A DNA stretch of 64,000 bases, taken from assembly GCF_030272615.1 (NCBI RefSeq), contig NC_081413.1, positions 335,890,302-335,954,301 of the forward strand. Direction: 5' to 3'. The notes under the pieces were generated by a model. It worked only from the letters and a program-made list of their open reading frames with translations. It was not told the origin of the DNA and searched no databases. A program made the position numbers and the translations under genes. The number at the start of each line of letters is the position of its first letter. Within the stretch, counting starts at the first letter, position 1. Below are positions 21,451-33,900 of this stretch, piece by piece. This stretch comes from Cryptomeria japonica. Taxonomy: Eukaryota > Streptophyta > Pinopsida > Cupressales > Cupressaceae.

Positions 21451-21888
21451 GTGAATTGCCTCTATCGATGATTCTATTCACAAACTCTTGAGTGGATTGC
21501 CTCTGTTGGTGATTCTATCCATAAGCTCTTGTGTGGATTGCCTCAGTTGGCGATTCTATCCACAAGCTCTTGTGTGGATTGCCTCAGTTGACAATTATAT
21601 CCATGAGCTCTCACATGGATTGCCTCAGTCAGTGATTCTATCCATGAGCTCTCATGTGGATTGCCTCAGTCGTCAATTCTATCCACAAGCTCTTACGAGT
21701 CGACGATTATATCCATGAGCTCTTATGTGGATTGCCTTAGTCAGTGATTCTATCCATGAGCTCTTACATGGATTGCCTCAGTTGGTGATTCTATCCATGA
21801 GCTCTTGTATGGATTGCCTCTGTCAGTGATTCTATCCACAAGCTTTTATGTGGATTGCCTTAGTCGGCGATTCTATCCACAATCTTGA
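21451..21888. repeat. 41-bp hairpin satellite, 11 units, inside the TRIM
   Basis: Units read (G/A)TGGATTGCCTCAGT...ATTCTATCCA(C/T)(A/G)AGCTCTT. Ten are full and one (around 21690-21720) is about 30 bp. Unit junctions are short inverted repeats: ACAAG-CT-CTTGT in some units and CATGAG-CT-CTCATG in another, both paired. Spacer bases vary. It is not a CRISPR array: there are no unique spacers and this is plant nuclear DNA. Confidence 0.9.
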
Positions 21889-22275
21889 GTTATTGTAAGA
21901 TCGTCACCTTTCAACAACCACAAAAATACAAGTGGAAATCATTTGGAAGTCATCACTTCCTTATGATTTACACAGGGCCCATAAAATAATTATTAGTATT
22001 AATAATAATAATCACTATTTACAATTTTTACCTCAGAAGTGCTCAATCTTGATTAGTAAGCTCCCTCTCAATCACAAGGTATCTTGAGTTTCTTCTAGAG
22101 AACATATTTTTCTGAACATATGTCTGAATTTCTGACTTCAACAAGGGATGCTTGTAGTTTAAGTTTGAGAGGACAAGTTCTTGCAATGTGGCCATATTTG
22201 AGACTTTCAAGGAGATATCAATCTGATCTTAATCGGATCTTCCTTCAGGTAGTTAGGCTTTATAGAAGGAAACCT

Positions 22276-22288
22276 GGCTCTGATACCA
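22276..22288 (-). other. TRIM primer-binding site (initiator tRNA-Met type)
   Basis: The minus strand reads TGGTATCAGAGCC, immediately after the 5' LTR (22289). Confidence 0.92.
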
Positions 22289-22613
22289 TGTTAATTTTGT
22301 GGATTAGAATTAAAATTTATCTTCTTCTATGTATTATCTATCACTAGATTGTTGTATAAATTTGATTGTCTTCTTTTATGTTGCAGGAGAGGAGGAACAT
22401 TTTTTATTTCAATGTCCATTCTCACACATTTCATTTGGTATATGTAGTGGGCTAGGTATGGTCAAACGATGCCTTGACCAACCATATCTTTTGGACATGG
22501 CCAATCAAGACATCACTTGATCATGCCCCCTCATGATAATAAATGTTTGAATGAGAGACTTCATTTATCTCTCATTCAATCATTTATCTTACCGAGGCTA
22601 TCATGCATTAACA
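22289..22613 (-). repeat. TRIM 5' LTR
   Basis: 325 bp with canonical TG and CA ends; partner of 21033-21357. Confidence 0.93.
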
Positions 22614-22776
22614 CTAACTTGGTATGATATTATGCCTAATTTTACTAACCTACTCTTACTCTAATGAGAGACACTCAATTGTTAGCACAAATAGAATGCA
22701 AACCCAATAATAGACATGTTAAATAGGATTATTCTAATGGTTTTGTACAATATGCTACCTATGTTGTTGATATTAG

Positions 22777-24043
22777 TGTACTATGGTGGAATGGTATTCA
22801 CTAGCTTTAACATGCAAACTAGAAATCAAACCGATCCACATCCAAATACATTGGGAAAAGAACCAATAGGATCAAATACAAACCCTTGGGAGAGATGAAT
22901 ATAATGAATTTGTTATTTCCTTACTAATTCTAGATGCAATTAGATAAGATGGAATGATGAAATGCAAGAACTAGGTCTAATGATGCAAAATTGAGATTAA
23001 TCGGCATAAACAACAAGTTACAACATAAATATGAAGACTTTGAGTATAGATTTGGAAAGGGAATAAAAAAAGAACCCATGTCTACAATTTAAGCCTAAAA
23101 GTGTTTGACTATGTGGCTAGGCATCCTCATCTTGAAAGTGTTTGATGTAGATATCAGAAACATATTTAGGATAAAGATGTTTCTCATAATATTTTTTTAA
23201 AATTTCATTGGAAAAGTATTAGACACTTTAGACTTGTCTAAAATGCCCAGGGTTTTTTGCTTTTTCATAGTTTGGACCTCTTTTTCTTAGTTTGCACTTT
23301 TTGAATATGTAATTCTTCTCTACTAAACTTGTAACCTGCACACACAAGAGATAAATAAATGGTGTTGGGTTTGTAGGGGTTTTCCTAGGTCAAGCCCTAG
23401 GTTTTAAATTAACCCTATAATGATGAATAGATAATAAAGAGAGCTTACCCTTGTCTGGAATAAAATATTGAATTGAAATGGTATACCTTCACTCATGAAC
23501 CTTCTTTTCCTTGAAGTATTCATAAATTTCTTTTATGTTTCTATGCATACCTTGCCATAAATTTGATCATAAATGTTGTCTTAAATGCTTTAAAATTTGA
23601 ACACTTGACCTCTCATTCACTACCATAAGAATTCTTGATTGATTCCTCACTTAAATTGAATTGGAAAATTGTGGAGAGATGTTTCAAATATTGGGATAAT
23701 ATTTTTTTTATACTTAACCTCATGAAACATGTTGAAAATTATTACGAAGGATAACATTAGGAATCTTTTCCTGCACAATTTTTTATCATTAGAGGGTTCA
23801 AATTCAGACCCCTTTTGTATAGATTATGGCACCTAGCACCCTTGTCCAAAATGACTAGGGTGCTAGGTTCCCTAGTACAATCCTTATGTATTGGGACAAG
23901 GTTAGGAAGAAAAAGGAGAAAGAAAAAAGACCTCATATTTGGTAGTGGTTGGGTAGAATTAGACATAACCAAGGTAAGGAAGGAAAAACAATAAAGTGGG
24001 GCCCTAATGAGCATGAAATAGTTTGAGGATACAATTTACGACA
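22777..24043 (-). mobile_element. 3' LTR of Gypsy-type element K
   Basis: On the minus strand it starts TGTCGTAAATTGTATCC (24043) and ends TACA (22777), about 1267 bp. Its lower 790 bp align with 28789-29590: CATGCAAACTAG, GACTTTGAGTATAGAT, ATGTGGCTAGGCATCCT, ATGGTGTTGGGTTT and GGGGTTTTCCTAG occur in the same order. The TATA seen in the right copy (CCTATAAACCC near 29375-29385) is mutated here. Confidence 0.75.
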
Positions 24044-25423
24044 CTATATTTAGTACTAACTTTACCCGAAGTATGACCTTACACTCATACTCTTGGTAAA
24101 GTATAGGATAGCATGGAAATACCTCCATCAAGACATTAAATAGGCAAGAAACAATGAGCTCCCAAGGATTTAGAATCTTATCGGTCTATAACATCAAGAT
24201 AAAAGGAACAACAATGATTAAGCACATGGAGCATGCAAGAAAAAAAAGCAAGCAAAAATATGGCTTCTAAGCCTAGTAAGGAGTTGCTTATTATGAGACA
24301 TATGAGAAGAGATAGAGATAGAGAGAGATAAAATACATGACTTCTTGGGCTAGTAAGGAACTGCTTACCATGATTCATGTTGGCACAAACAGATATTACA
24401 AGGAAGAACCTCAATTTTCTTAATGATCAAACAAAAAATCATTTGCAAAATCAATGTTGTAGCATGCACAAAGCACACAAATTACAAAACATATCCTTAT
24501 CTTGCAAATTAATCTAAACATATCATGGTGTGTGATCAAAATATACAAATCAAACCTCATGGTATATGTAGGAAGTGTAACAAATAGTAGAGTGTATGCC
24601 CCATATTAAAGCGATTCCATACATCTTACCTAGAGCAGTAGCTTTAAGGTAGTATATATACATCCAAAAGATGAACACATCACAACAATGAAATTTCATC
24701 AAGCATAGTAAAATCAAAGGCAATGGTTTATAAGACACAAAAGAGAGCACATAAGGGATCCACTATTGAGGGTCATTATGTGCATCAAATAAATCATGTA
24801 TATCAAGTATGTTTGTAATGAATGAACTAATCCCCCAAAGGTAGTGGAACTATGGGCACAATGGAAAAATATCACATAAGATGAACAATACAAGTGTTTT
24901 TGGATCAGCATGAAAGAGACTAAAAATTTCTCAATAATTTACATGATACCTAAGTAGATGACACAAAAGTACATTTACAACAAGATCACATTTATGACAC
25001 AACAAAGTATACAACATATAGAAAAAGTGAGATACAAATAGAGGAATGTCATAATAAGTTTGGTCCCTTTGTTACCTTGTTCCAAAACAGCAACAAGGGT
25101 CATCCAAAAAAATCCTAATAAAACACAAATACATGCCAAGCATCACATCATGTGCAACACATTACATGAAATCAAACACAAAAGAATCTACTGCACAAGA
25201 GAAGCTAGTCTAGAAAAATGTCTGCCTCCTAATCTTTCTCAACATTATTTAGACATGGTCCACTAGATGGCATATGAGTCACAAATAGCATGGTAGATGG
25301 ATCTATCTCTAGTGCCAAATAGGGACCATTCTCTAATGATAAATCACTATGTATGTCACTACAAGCTAGAGTTAAAACTTTTCAAAATATCCAAGATAAG
25401 TCATGATTAATCTCAACAACTTC
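24044..25423 (-). other. Non-coding part of element K between gag-protease and 3' LTR
   Basis: Where pol should be, no RT, RNase H or integrase motif is found in any frame. A 40-bp imperfect direct repeat (24262-24301 and 24339-24378, both with CTAGTAAGGA) and a GA-rich stretch near 24310 are the only structures. Pol is therefore absent rather than merely decayed. Confidence 0.5.
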
Positions 25424-28400
25424 TTACATATCATAATAATTATTAGTATTCGCATCCTTATTACCAACATGATCATCTGAATCAATCATAATACACAATC
25501 TCATGCATTGAGGAAATAATGAAGAATAATAATTTTGCATAGACAATTTCAATTCTTTATGATGAAGATCAAGATAAATCTCCTCCCTAGGTTTAGGAAA
25601 AGGTTGGGAAAATGGGACCAAGTCAACATTTGGTTGCTTAGGAGAGGAAAAAAAATGGTAAGAAAGGTCACGAGAGTTTTCATGATGTCTTCCTCAATGT
25701 TCTCTTGCACTGTGATTTCTCTTGTTATGACTTGAAGCTTGTGTGGAAGAAGATTTGGGATCATTCAACATTTGTTTCTTTCTTTTCTTTATGGAAGGAG
25801 GAATGGAAGAAACCACACTAGGTTGAGAGATACAATATGTTGGTCACTTATCTCTTTCACCTTTATAAGATTTAGGAGGTGCAACCACATCATCAATCGG
25901 AGAAATAGGAGTAGTAGGAAGAAGTCCAGGATGTGGAGGCAAAATATCCACATCCATAGGTGAAGAACTATTAGGTTTACTTAAGACCAATATCCTTTCA
26001 ATTTTTTAATTTTGGCAGGAAAAGGATACCTTGATGAGGTTTCAAAGGTTGAGGCTTTTGAGGCCAAAAGAACTCAAGGATGAAGTTTCCACAATTGGCT
26101 AAGGGTTTATAAATACTATTATTAATCATTATAACACATGCATTGTGAGGTAAATTCAAACACTTATGAATTTTTGAAGGTATAATTTTCATCAAATCAA
26201 GCCAAGGGTGTCCCAAATTCACATGGAATTGGTTTGAGGTAGGTATAATGCAAAGGTGGCATCTAAGCAATTCATACAAAACTTATTGGGAAGGGTGATG
26301 GAAACTATATTGGGACAAGCGAAACCATCATGCACCTTAATCACAAGATCAGATTTATCATATGTATCTTGATGAATTTGTCATGTATAGAGATATTATT
26401 TTGTGATAACATTCATCATACATATTGGATCAATGATAATTCCACGTGATAGATTTCCTTTAATCTTTGTAGTAATGTATATTGGTACATCAAGTTATTT
26501 AATGAAATTATTGATTCAAAGGTGATGCAATGATCATACTTAGGCTTAGGTTTCTCAATCAAGTTCACAACATTTTTATTGACTTCACTAAATATCATTA
26601 GCAACTATAAAGCTTCCAGATCATTATTTTGCATAACATTGGTAGAATGAGAAGGCAAGTGATAGGTAAAGATTTCCAAATCTTGATTAGGAGGTGACAG
26701 ATTTATTTTCTTTATCATTCATATAATTTACTACTATAATATTAAAATGAATAAGATCCTAAATTTTGTGCTTCAATCTAAAGAACTTCTCAACATGATG
26801 GTTAGCTTGACTATGGAATGAGCAATAGACTTAGGACAAAAATAAGGTGGGAAATGGTTCGAAGTATCTATGAGATAGATGAGATAAATCTTCTCTGCAT
26901 CATAATTAATCAGTTTAAGAATGATGATATGAAATGATTTAGAAAGAAGAGTGAGGTTGCAATGTCTAAATTTTAAAGAGAATGGAGCTACAATGGGTAT
27001 TGTGGCTACCACTTGTGAGAATCACTATGATTAGAAGAGTCATTGTTGTTATTGATCTTGATTAAGTTCTTATTTTGTTTTCTAAATTTTTAAATATTTT
27101 TAGGAGCATCTTTATTCTTATCAACTGGAATCAACATTGAAGAAGGTTCATATTGACTCACTTGAAGCTGATAACTATGAAGTGCTGTGTACAATTGTGT
27201 GAAAGATGAATAATAAAAAAACATAAGCTTATCTCTATTTTATTTTTTAAAATTATTTATGAAAATTATTTTAACATCACCATGAGGCACATGATAAGAA
27301 ATTTGTGAATCCAAATTTTAATATCTACCAATTCAATTAATCACTTTTTTCGTAACAGCTTGTTTACAATGCACCAAATCAATCAAAGCAATTTGTCGAT
27401 CACTATTATTTTGAAAAGTTTGAACAAATTCACCAATCAATTTTTGAAAAGTATCAACTAAATAAGGAGGCAAAGAGAAAAAACAGTGTGAATCTTCTTC
27501 TCTAAAGGTTCTAGGAATAGTTTCACCATGAGTCTTGGGTCATACTAAAAATAACTACACAAAGTTGAAATATTTTCACACGAGTTTGGGGGACAACTTG
27601 TCCATTATTTTTCTCCAAACATAGAACTTCAATGTGTTGTGGATGACAAGTATGAAGGATAACAATGGAAAGTGGTCTGACACTAGAATATGTAGGAATA
27701 GTGGATTTGGATTGGGTTATGGAAGCTAATTTTTGTTGTAAAGTTGAAACATTTTGAATCAAATTATTTATTGTGGCTTCGATGGATGAAGTGGATTTAC
27801 AAATGTTAGATTGTAATGGAGGATTAGATGGCATAGAATAATAGGTAGGTAAAACATTATGATAGATGGGTAAAGGATAAGGTTGTTAAAAAAAAAAAAA
27901 GATTGGTTGAAGGTGGTATGTAGGAGCATTGATTGATAGGATTTTTCCAATTACTAATATGTGTAGCATTAACATTTTGTATAGAGGTATCCAGAGTATA
28001 AATGTATGTGTACGAAATGTAGGAACATTAGGCAAAGATGTATGAAAAGGAATGTAAGGCTCAAATTGATTTGAAGGATTCTGAATGTCCAAGCACTTCA
28101 AACCAACTTTTCATTGTCATAATGTTATCATCCACAATAGGAGCTATATCATGCAACACTTCCACACCATATTCATCATTTTGATTCAACCTCCTTAAAC
28201 CTTGAATCAAGGGAATTTCCTCTCCACCCAAGTGTTCTTCACTTATAAATTATTGAATTCCTTTCAATTCCTTGTCAAGCTTCCCCAATTGTTCAATAAT
28301 ATATATAGGTGAAGAGTCATCCTCATCATGAGAACAATGAAGGGAAGGAATCTTAACAATATTAGGAATTTTATAAGTTGTATTGAAAGAGGATTCCCCA

Positions 28401-28489
28401 AATCTCCTAAACAACAAGTTAGTCAGCTTCAATTCAAAACCCTTAGTGTTAAAACTTTGGGAATTTATAATTTTATAACTTCTTCTCAC
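25424..28489 (-). pseudogene. Element K gag-protease region, heavily decayed
   Basis: Minus-strand fragments in several frames. The N-terminal part (28489-28250) is acidic. A coiled-coil-like gag segment follows near 27834 (SSIEATINNLIQNVSTLQQK). The best block is at 26279-25998: HVNLGHPWLDLMKIIPSKIH then KCLNLPHN and FFWPQKPQPL, matching the post-protease LGRPWI..M.AIPSTLH segment of plant Tat/Athila Gypsy polyproteins. Beyond it lies a proline/serine-rich tail (to about 25430). Many stops and frameshifts are present. No RT follows, so K depended on other elements or lost pol. Confidence 0.6.
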
Positions 28490-28788
28490 TAGGATATAGG
28501 ATTAAAAACAATAGGTAATAAAACTCATAAACAAAGAAGGATAATCTAATGAAATAGATTTATGCTCACAATTCATCTTATACAATTTATAATGAAAACA
28601 ATTATATCTAAAGAAGTGATTAAACAATGCAATTTCCCAATTAAATAATCAATTAACCACCTAATTAAGCAAAATGAATAATATATTTTAATAATGAATA
28701 TCTCTAAATTTGAAAATGATATGCAATTAAACTCAAATATAAACAACCAAATTATAAAGTATTCAAGAAAAAATTAGTTTCACCAAAA

Positions 28789-29590
28789 TGTAAGATAGTG
28801 GAATGGGATTCACTAGAGTAAACATGCAAACTAGGAATCAAACCCATTCACATCCACATACATTGGGGAAACAATCAACAATCCCAACTACAAACTCTTG
28901 AGAGAGATGGGAATAATGAATTATTGTTTACTTGTTGAGTTTTGATGAAATCGGGTAAGATAAAATAATTAAATGAAAGAACTAGGGCTAATGATGGAAA
29001 ATTAAGAGTAACCAGTGTAAATAATAAGTTATAAAATATATATGAAGACTTTGAGTATAGATCTGGAAAAAGGAATTAGTAAAAAAGTTGTGTCTACAAT
29101 TTGAGCTTAAAAGTCTTAAAATATGTGGCTAGGCATCCTATTTCTAAAGGTGCTTGATGCAAATATCAAAAATAGATTCAAGATTTGGATATCGCTTGGA
29201 ATATCTCCTTGAAATTTTATTGAAAAAGTGTCAGACACTTCAAACTTGTCTAGAATGTCTAGGGTTTTATTCTTTTTCAAAGTTTGGAGCTCTTTGTCTC
29301 AATCTACAAATTTTTAATCTATAATCCTTATTTTCTAAACTTTAAACCTACACACACAAGAGAGAAAAAATGGTGTTGGGTTTATAGGGGTTTTCCTAGT
29401 CAAACCCTAAGTTTTGAATTAACCCTATAATGATGAATAGATAGAAAAGAGAGATTACCCTTGCAAGGCAAAGGCTAAATATAAAATTAAATGTTGAATT
29501 GAAATGTTATATATCCAGTCATGAATCTACTTTGTCTTGAAGTCTTCATGAAAGGTTGATGTTTCTATGCATGCATTCACATTAATTTTA
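28789..29590 (-). mobile_element. 5' LTR of element K, truncated by element E
   Basis: Aligns to 22777-23570 of the 3' LTR. It begins TGTAAGATAGTGGAATGG (plus strand) and breaks off where Copia E starts (TGTTGGAAGT, 29591). The remaining 480 bp of the LTR are not in the window. The PBS is not clear (minus strand TTTTGGTGAAACT after the LTR end). Confidence 0.7.
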
Positions 29591-30992
29591 TGTTGGAAGT
29601 ATGAACTTGTATGGTTTCCATTGATGTCAAACCTAGTTATTTGGATGGATTTTGGTCTAGATATGCTCCTAGCTATTGAAATTGCATTTTGTGATGCGAA
29701 TTGAGTTTGGTATTTTTGGTGTTGGTTGTGGTATTTCAATTCAGATGGTTATTTATGTTCTCTGGCAATAAGTGTGTTTGTTAGACTAGTCTGAAATTTT
29801 TTTGGTGGCCTCCAAATATGTTGCAGATTGTATTGCATTTTAGTGGATGTGATTTTGTGGCTCATGTAGTATTCTAAGTTTTCTTCTCTGGTGGTTTCTT
29901 TGTTCCGCTAGAGAGCTTTGTTGATTTATGTTCAGGATATTTAATTGTGTTATGATTTGGTGTGTCCAATTGAGTTATCTTGATTGAATCATATTCCTTT
30001 AGTCTGGATGTGCATTAGAGGATATATTAAGAAGTTTTTATGGGTCTCACCATGGGGTGTGGAGATCCACATGAGGTATTTCACATCATAAGATGTTCTA
30101 TGACCGACTAATTGGTATATCTACATGCTACATTTGGTAACATCTCTATTGAATGTATTAGCGCGTGTGGATTATTGGATTCATTTTGAAAAGGTGTATT
30201 GTGATGTGTTTTAGTTCCCTCTTTCTCCTTGAGTGAACTACTTTGAGTATTTCTAGTCTCGGTGGCTTATTTTATGTAATAATGATTATTCTATTTTGGC
30301 TGACCCTAAATTAAGCTTTTAAATAATCTATCTCATATTTAAGGAGTGCAAATGTATGAGTTGAATGTGTATTTTCTGGATTGTGTGAATTGATGAGAAG
30401 TTTATACAACTGATATGAAAAAAGATTTGAGATTGCACAAAAGTGCAAAAGTCACAGCTTTGAAGGTAATATATTTAGTGAGATAGTGTGTTGTGGCAAT
30501 GGTGATTATGAGAGATGTTTGTCATGATGTTGGTCACTTGATCTAGTTGTTCAAGGATAATTTTACATTTAGGAGATCCTTCTCAATTTTAGTTCTACTA
30601 TTTCTTCTATTTTTCATTGGCAGTGAGTCCTTCAGCAACATATTGTATCTTGCCTTGAAGTAGTGAGCCTCGATTATGCAAGTCCTTGTATCTTGCCTTA
30701 AGGCAGTGTGTCTTAACTTTGCGGATCCATTAGGTATTGTTGCTCCTTGGAAGTAAGCCTAAAACTTTGTAATAATTCATATTCATATTGTGAGTTAGAT
30801 TCTCATCGTGGTGTTTTTCGTGTTTAAGTTTTCCACAAGAATCTAGTATTCATGTGTTAAAATGTTGATGTTCATATGTTGATGATTGATTTGTTACTTA
30901 TATATTAGTTAATATTTTTAATTGATCTATTTATGAAGTTATGAACTAATTCTCCCCCGCCCCCCCCCTCTCTCAGTCCTATCATGTGTTCA
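29591..30992 (+). mobile_element. 5' LTR of Copia element E
   Basis: About 1402 bp, starting TGTTGGAAGTATG and ending GTTCA just before a PBS-like TTAGCATCAGAGC. It carries the family-typical C-run (about 30955-30975) and TCTCTCAG near its end. Pairs of TTGCCTT(G/A)A.G.AGTG.G in the interior (about 30650-30710) form a short repeat. Inserted in the LTR of K. The 3' LTR is not in the window. Confidence 0.75.
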
Positions 30993-30996
30993 ATAA

Positions 30997-31009
30997 TTAG
31001 CATCAGAGC
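30997..31009 (+). other. Primer-binding site of element E, decayed
   Basis: TTAGCATCAGAGC, two changes from the Copia TTGGTATCAGAGC (initiator tRNA-Met). Confidence 0.7.
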
Positions 31010-31079
31010 TTTTGTTCCTCTTTGGAAAGCTTAACCACTTAAGGTAGATCTAGAATAGTGTAAGAACTTTATCTTAAAG

Positions 31080-32393
31080 CACCGATGTTTGATGGAAAAA
31101 AATTATTATTGGAAGGACAAAATAGAATCTTAATTGGAGAATTTGCATAATGGAATTTGGGATATTATCAAGATTAATTATACACCTCCTCTAAATGGAC
31201 CTACAACTCTAGATGAACTTAAGGCTTGAGAGAAAAATGCAAAATCTATAATAGTACTTATTAGTAGTCTAAGTGATGTAGTATTCGATAAAGTTAAAGG
31301 ATTAAAAGAAGATAAGGGGATCTAAAACAAGTTGTGTTCTAGATATGAAGATGATCCTAAGACAAAACAAGCTAGGATGATGAATCTGAAATATGAATAT
31401 GAATGTTTCAGAATGACATATGATGAAAGCATTGAGAACAACATACAAAGAGTGAATGATATTTTTGAGGGTAGCTAGGTTGTCAGTGGAACTTTAGAAG
31501 AAGGTGATGTTATAAGAAAGGTCTTATTTACACTAACTAAACCCTATAAATTAAAGAAGTGTGCAATTGAAGAATGTCATGATTTGAATAACTACTCAAT
31601 TGATCAACTCATCGAAACATTATCTGCTTCTAAAATTGGAGAGATTAATGATATAAAAACCTATCAAAAGGAAGTTTCATGTAAAATTTCCAAAATATAA
31701 GAAGATGAACTGAAAAACAAGTGAAAACCTGGATGAGATTGAAGAGAACTTTTCAAGAAGGTTGAAGAGAGGAAATAGAAATTAAAAGGGTAAGCTACCC
31801 TTGAAATACTTTAATTATGATAGAATTGGTCATTATGCTTCAAAATGTATGTATATGGAAGATTACAAAAAACTTGATGATGATGAAAAGAAAAGTAGAT
31901 ATAGAAGACATGATTTTAAGAAAAGGACAAATGATAGAAATAAAGAGAAAAGGAGTTTATGTTCTATGGAGATATATTCATTTAAGGATGAAGATGGTGA
32001 GGACTCGAATGAAGAATCTTTATTCTTGGCTATAGAAGAGAAGAACCAGGATAGGTCTGGAAGACAAGAAGAAGTTGAAGATAACAAAAATATAGCAAGA
32101 AAAAAGACTACACTACATACTAAGGTTTAATTGAGAATGTGGATCATTGATTCTAGATGTTCAAATCACATGAACAAAGATAAAGATAAGTTCATTAATC
32201 AAGAAGTATAATGGTGGATTACTGAAATTTGTAGGAGAGAAAGTTGTACCTATTCGTGGAATAGGAATTATCTCAATTGATGGTAAGCATAAAACTAATG
32301 ATATTTATTATGTTGAAGGATTAAGACATAATTTTTTGAGTGTTAGTTAGATGTGCAATAAAGGTTATGAATTTTTGTTCGATAAGACCGAAT
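31080..32393 (+). pseudogene. Element E gag and start of protease
   Basis: Decayed Copia gag with UBN2-like segments: KYEYECFRMTYDESIENNIQ, TLEEGDVIRKVLFTLTKPY, LNNYSIDQLIETLSASKIG. The zinc knuckle at 31804-31845 reads YFNYDRIGHYASKC with both leading Cys lost. An acidic/lysine-rich linker follows, then the protease motif WIIDSRCSNHM (about 32132-32170; DSGCS with Gly to Arg) and, in another frame, YYVEGLRHNFLSV. Frameshifts and stops are frequent. The frame is cut at 32393 by a C1-family solo LTR and continues at 33863. Confidence 0.85.
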
Positions 32394-33857
32394 TGATAAC
32401 TCAATGATGAATAGATAGTACCAAATTGGTACTGAGAGGGGGGATGAATCAGTATAGTCAAAGACATAATCCTAAACCGGTTTGTCAGCAAACATTGTGC
32501 TTTGACAGACAAACAGTAGCACCGTTCTTAAACAGAGTACAACCGATAGAACCCAGAATAACTGAGACAAGCATAAACCGGTTGACACTTATCTTTTCAT
32601 ACATTCTAATACTTCATTTCCATTTCACCCTAGTGCATGAACAGGTAATCTATCATCAAAAGATATATAAGCAGCTAGATCAACATGGTTTACCTTCAGA
32701 CACAAATCACTCAAACCATCACAAGAATATCATCACACATGACACACAGATTTTTCACGTAGAAACCCAACTGGGAAAAACCACGATGGGGATGAATACC
32801 CACAATCTGTTCTTTGAACTCTTTAGAAGTTTGCTCTGTTAGGAGCCTTGTCTGGTTAAAGACTGATACAATAGGTTTTGTTAGGAACCAATCTTGTTAG
32901 GGATCACGTGGTTAAGGGATGGCTAGAATACCCGGTTAAGGGTTAAACCCTGTTAGAGGATTTCAAGAACTCAATGGTTGAGTCACCCTATTAAAGGATT
33001 TACAGCAAGCCAGTTAAAGCTACCCTATTAAGGGATTTCCCAACTGTCGAGGTGGTTAGAGATCAACAGGTATTACAATGATCTGGTAGCAGCACTCAAT
33101 GCCAATGCAGATCCGCTTTAGCTCCTCTTCACCTTCTGCACTTACACTCTGCAAGTATCACTTCTCTCTTCTGGTCTGGCAAGAATCGCGTATCTCTTCT
33201 CTTGGATACACACACACAAATTTTGCCAACAACCTCAGAAAGAAACACAACATCGACCTTATAGGAAAATAGATAGGTTGGTAGCTTAAACCCTAAACCC
33301 TAAATCTGTTAGGTTAAGGAATTCAAATGGTTCACTCCTGACCGTTGAGCACATTGCATTAAATGCAACAGTCTTGATCCAATATCAAGATGTTCTCCAA
33401 CATTTGTTTTCCACCAATTTCATGGCAGCTGATAACCCATCACGTGTTATCATTGTTTACAGACTTCGCACATTCCCGAGGTAGATGGGAACAATCTCCT
33501 TCATACAAGATTATTCACGTACACAAGGCTAACATGGAAACACGGTCTATTCTTTGTTACAATGCTAACTCATCACACAAAGTCACTGGTTGAGCCACAC
33601 AGGCTTGAAGCACTTAAACTAGAAACCCTAAAGTTGAGACTACCAACCAGTAGTCATACAAAGCTTCCATGTGTCGGTTCCCATAACCACATGCCGGTTC
33701 ACCTTAAACAAACACACTGCTTCACTTTGGCACATCTACCGATACACAGTGTTATACCGATTCTCACATATACCGGTTCTCTCCTCTTTAGCATATTGAC
33801 ATCAATGACAACATACAATGTCATTATGTCCTCATACCAGTTCACATAATGCCAACA
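32394..33857 (-). mobile_element. C1-family solo LTR
   Basis: 1464 bp, TGATAACTCAATG...CATAATGCCAACA (plus-strand view), TSD CGAAT at 32389-32393 and 33858-33862. It aligns along its length to the C1 LTRs, including the TATA (near 33257), telo-box (33287-33303), GGAAACCCAACTGGG and AAACCGGTT-type repeats. The interior was lost by LTR-LTR recombination (inferred from the TSD). Confidence 0.93.
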
Positions 33858-33900
33858 CGAATGTGCGATTAGAAAAGAAAAATTGAAAGAATGGTAGCAG

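Larger units (their letters stand above)
21033..22613 (-). mobile_element. TRIM: miniature LTR retrotransposon, complete
   Basis: Two 325-bp LTRs (21033-21357 and 22289-22613) flank a 931-bp interior without coding capacity. The TSD is CTAAC (21028-21032 and 22614-22618). On the minus strand the LTR starts TGTTAATGCATG and ends TTAACA (the 3' LTR terminal CA is mutated to TA). PBS and PPT abut the LTRs. The 1.58-kb size, lack of genes and intact cis signals define a TRIM, which must borrow Gag and Pol from other elements. Much of the interior is an 11-unit satellite. Confidence 0.93.

Noticed and set aside
21451-21888. Regular repeats resembling a CRISPR array
   Set aside because: Repeats are tandem without unique spacers and lie inside a TRIM in plant nuclear DNA.
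30951-30976. C-rich tract as an i-motif/G-quadruplex regulator
   Set aside because: A C-run before TCTCAG is a common feature of Copia LTR ends and recurs in every such LTR here; no spaced G-tracts for a classical quadruplex.
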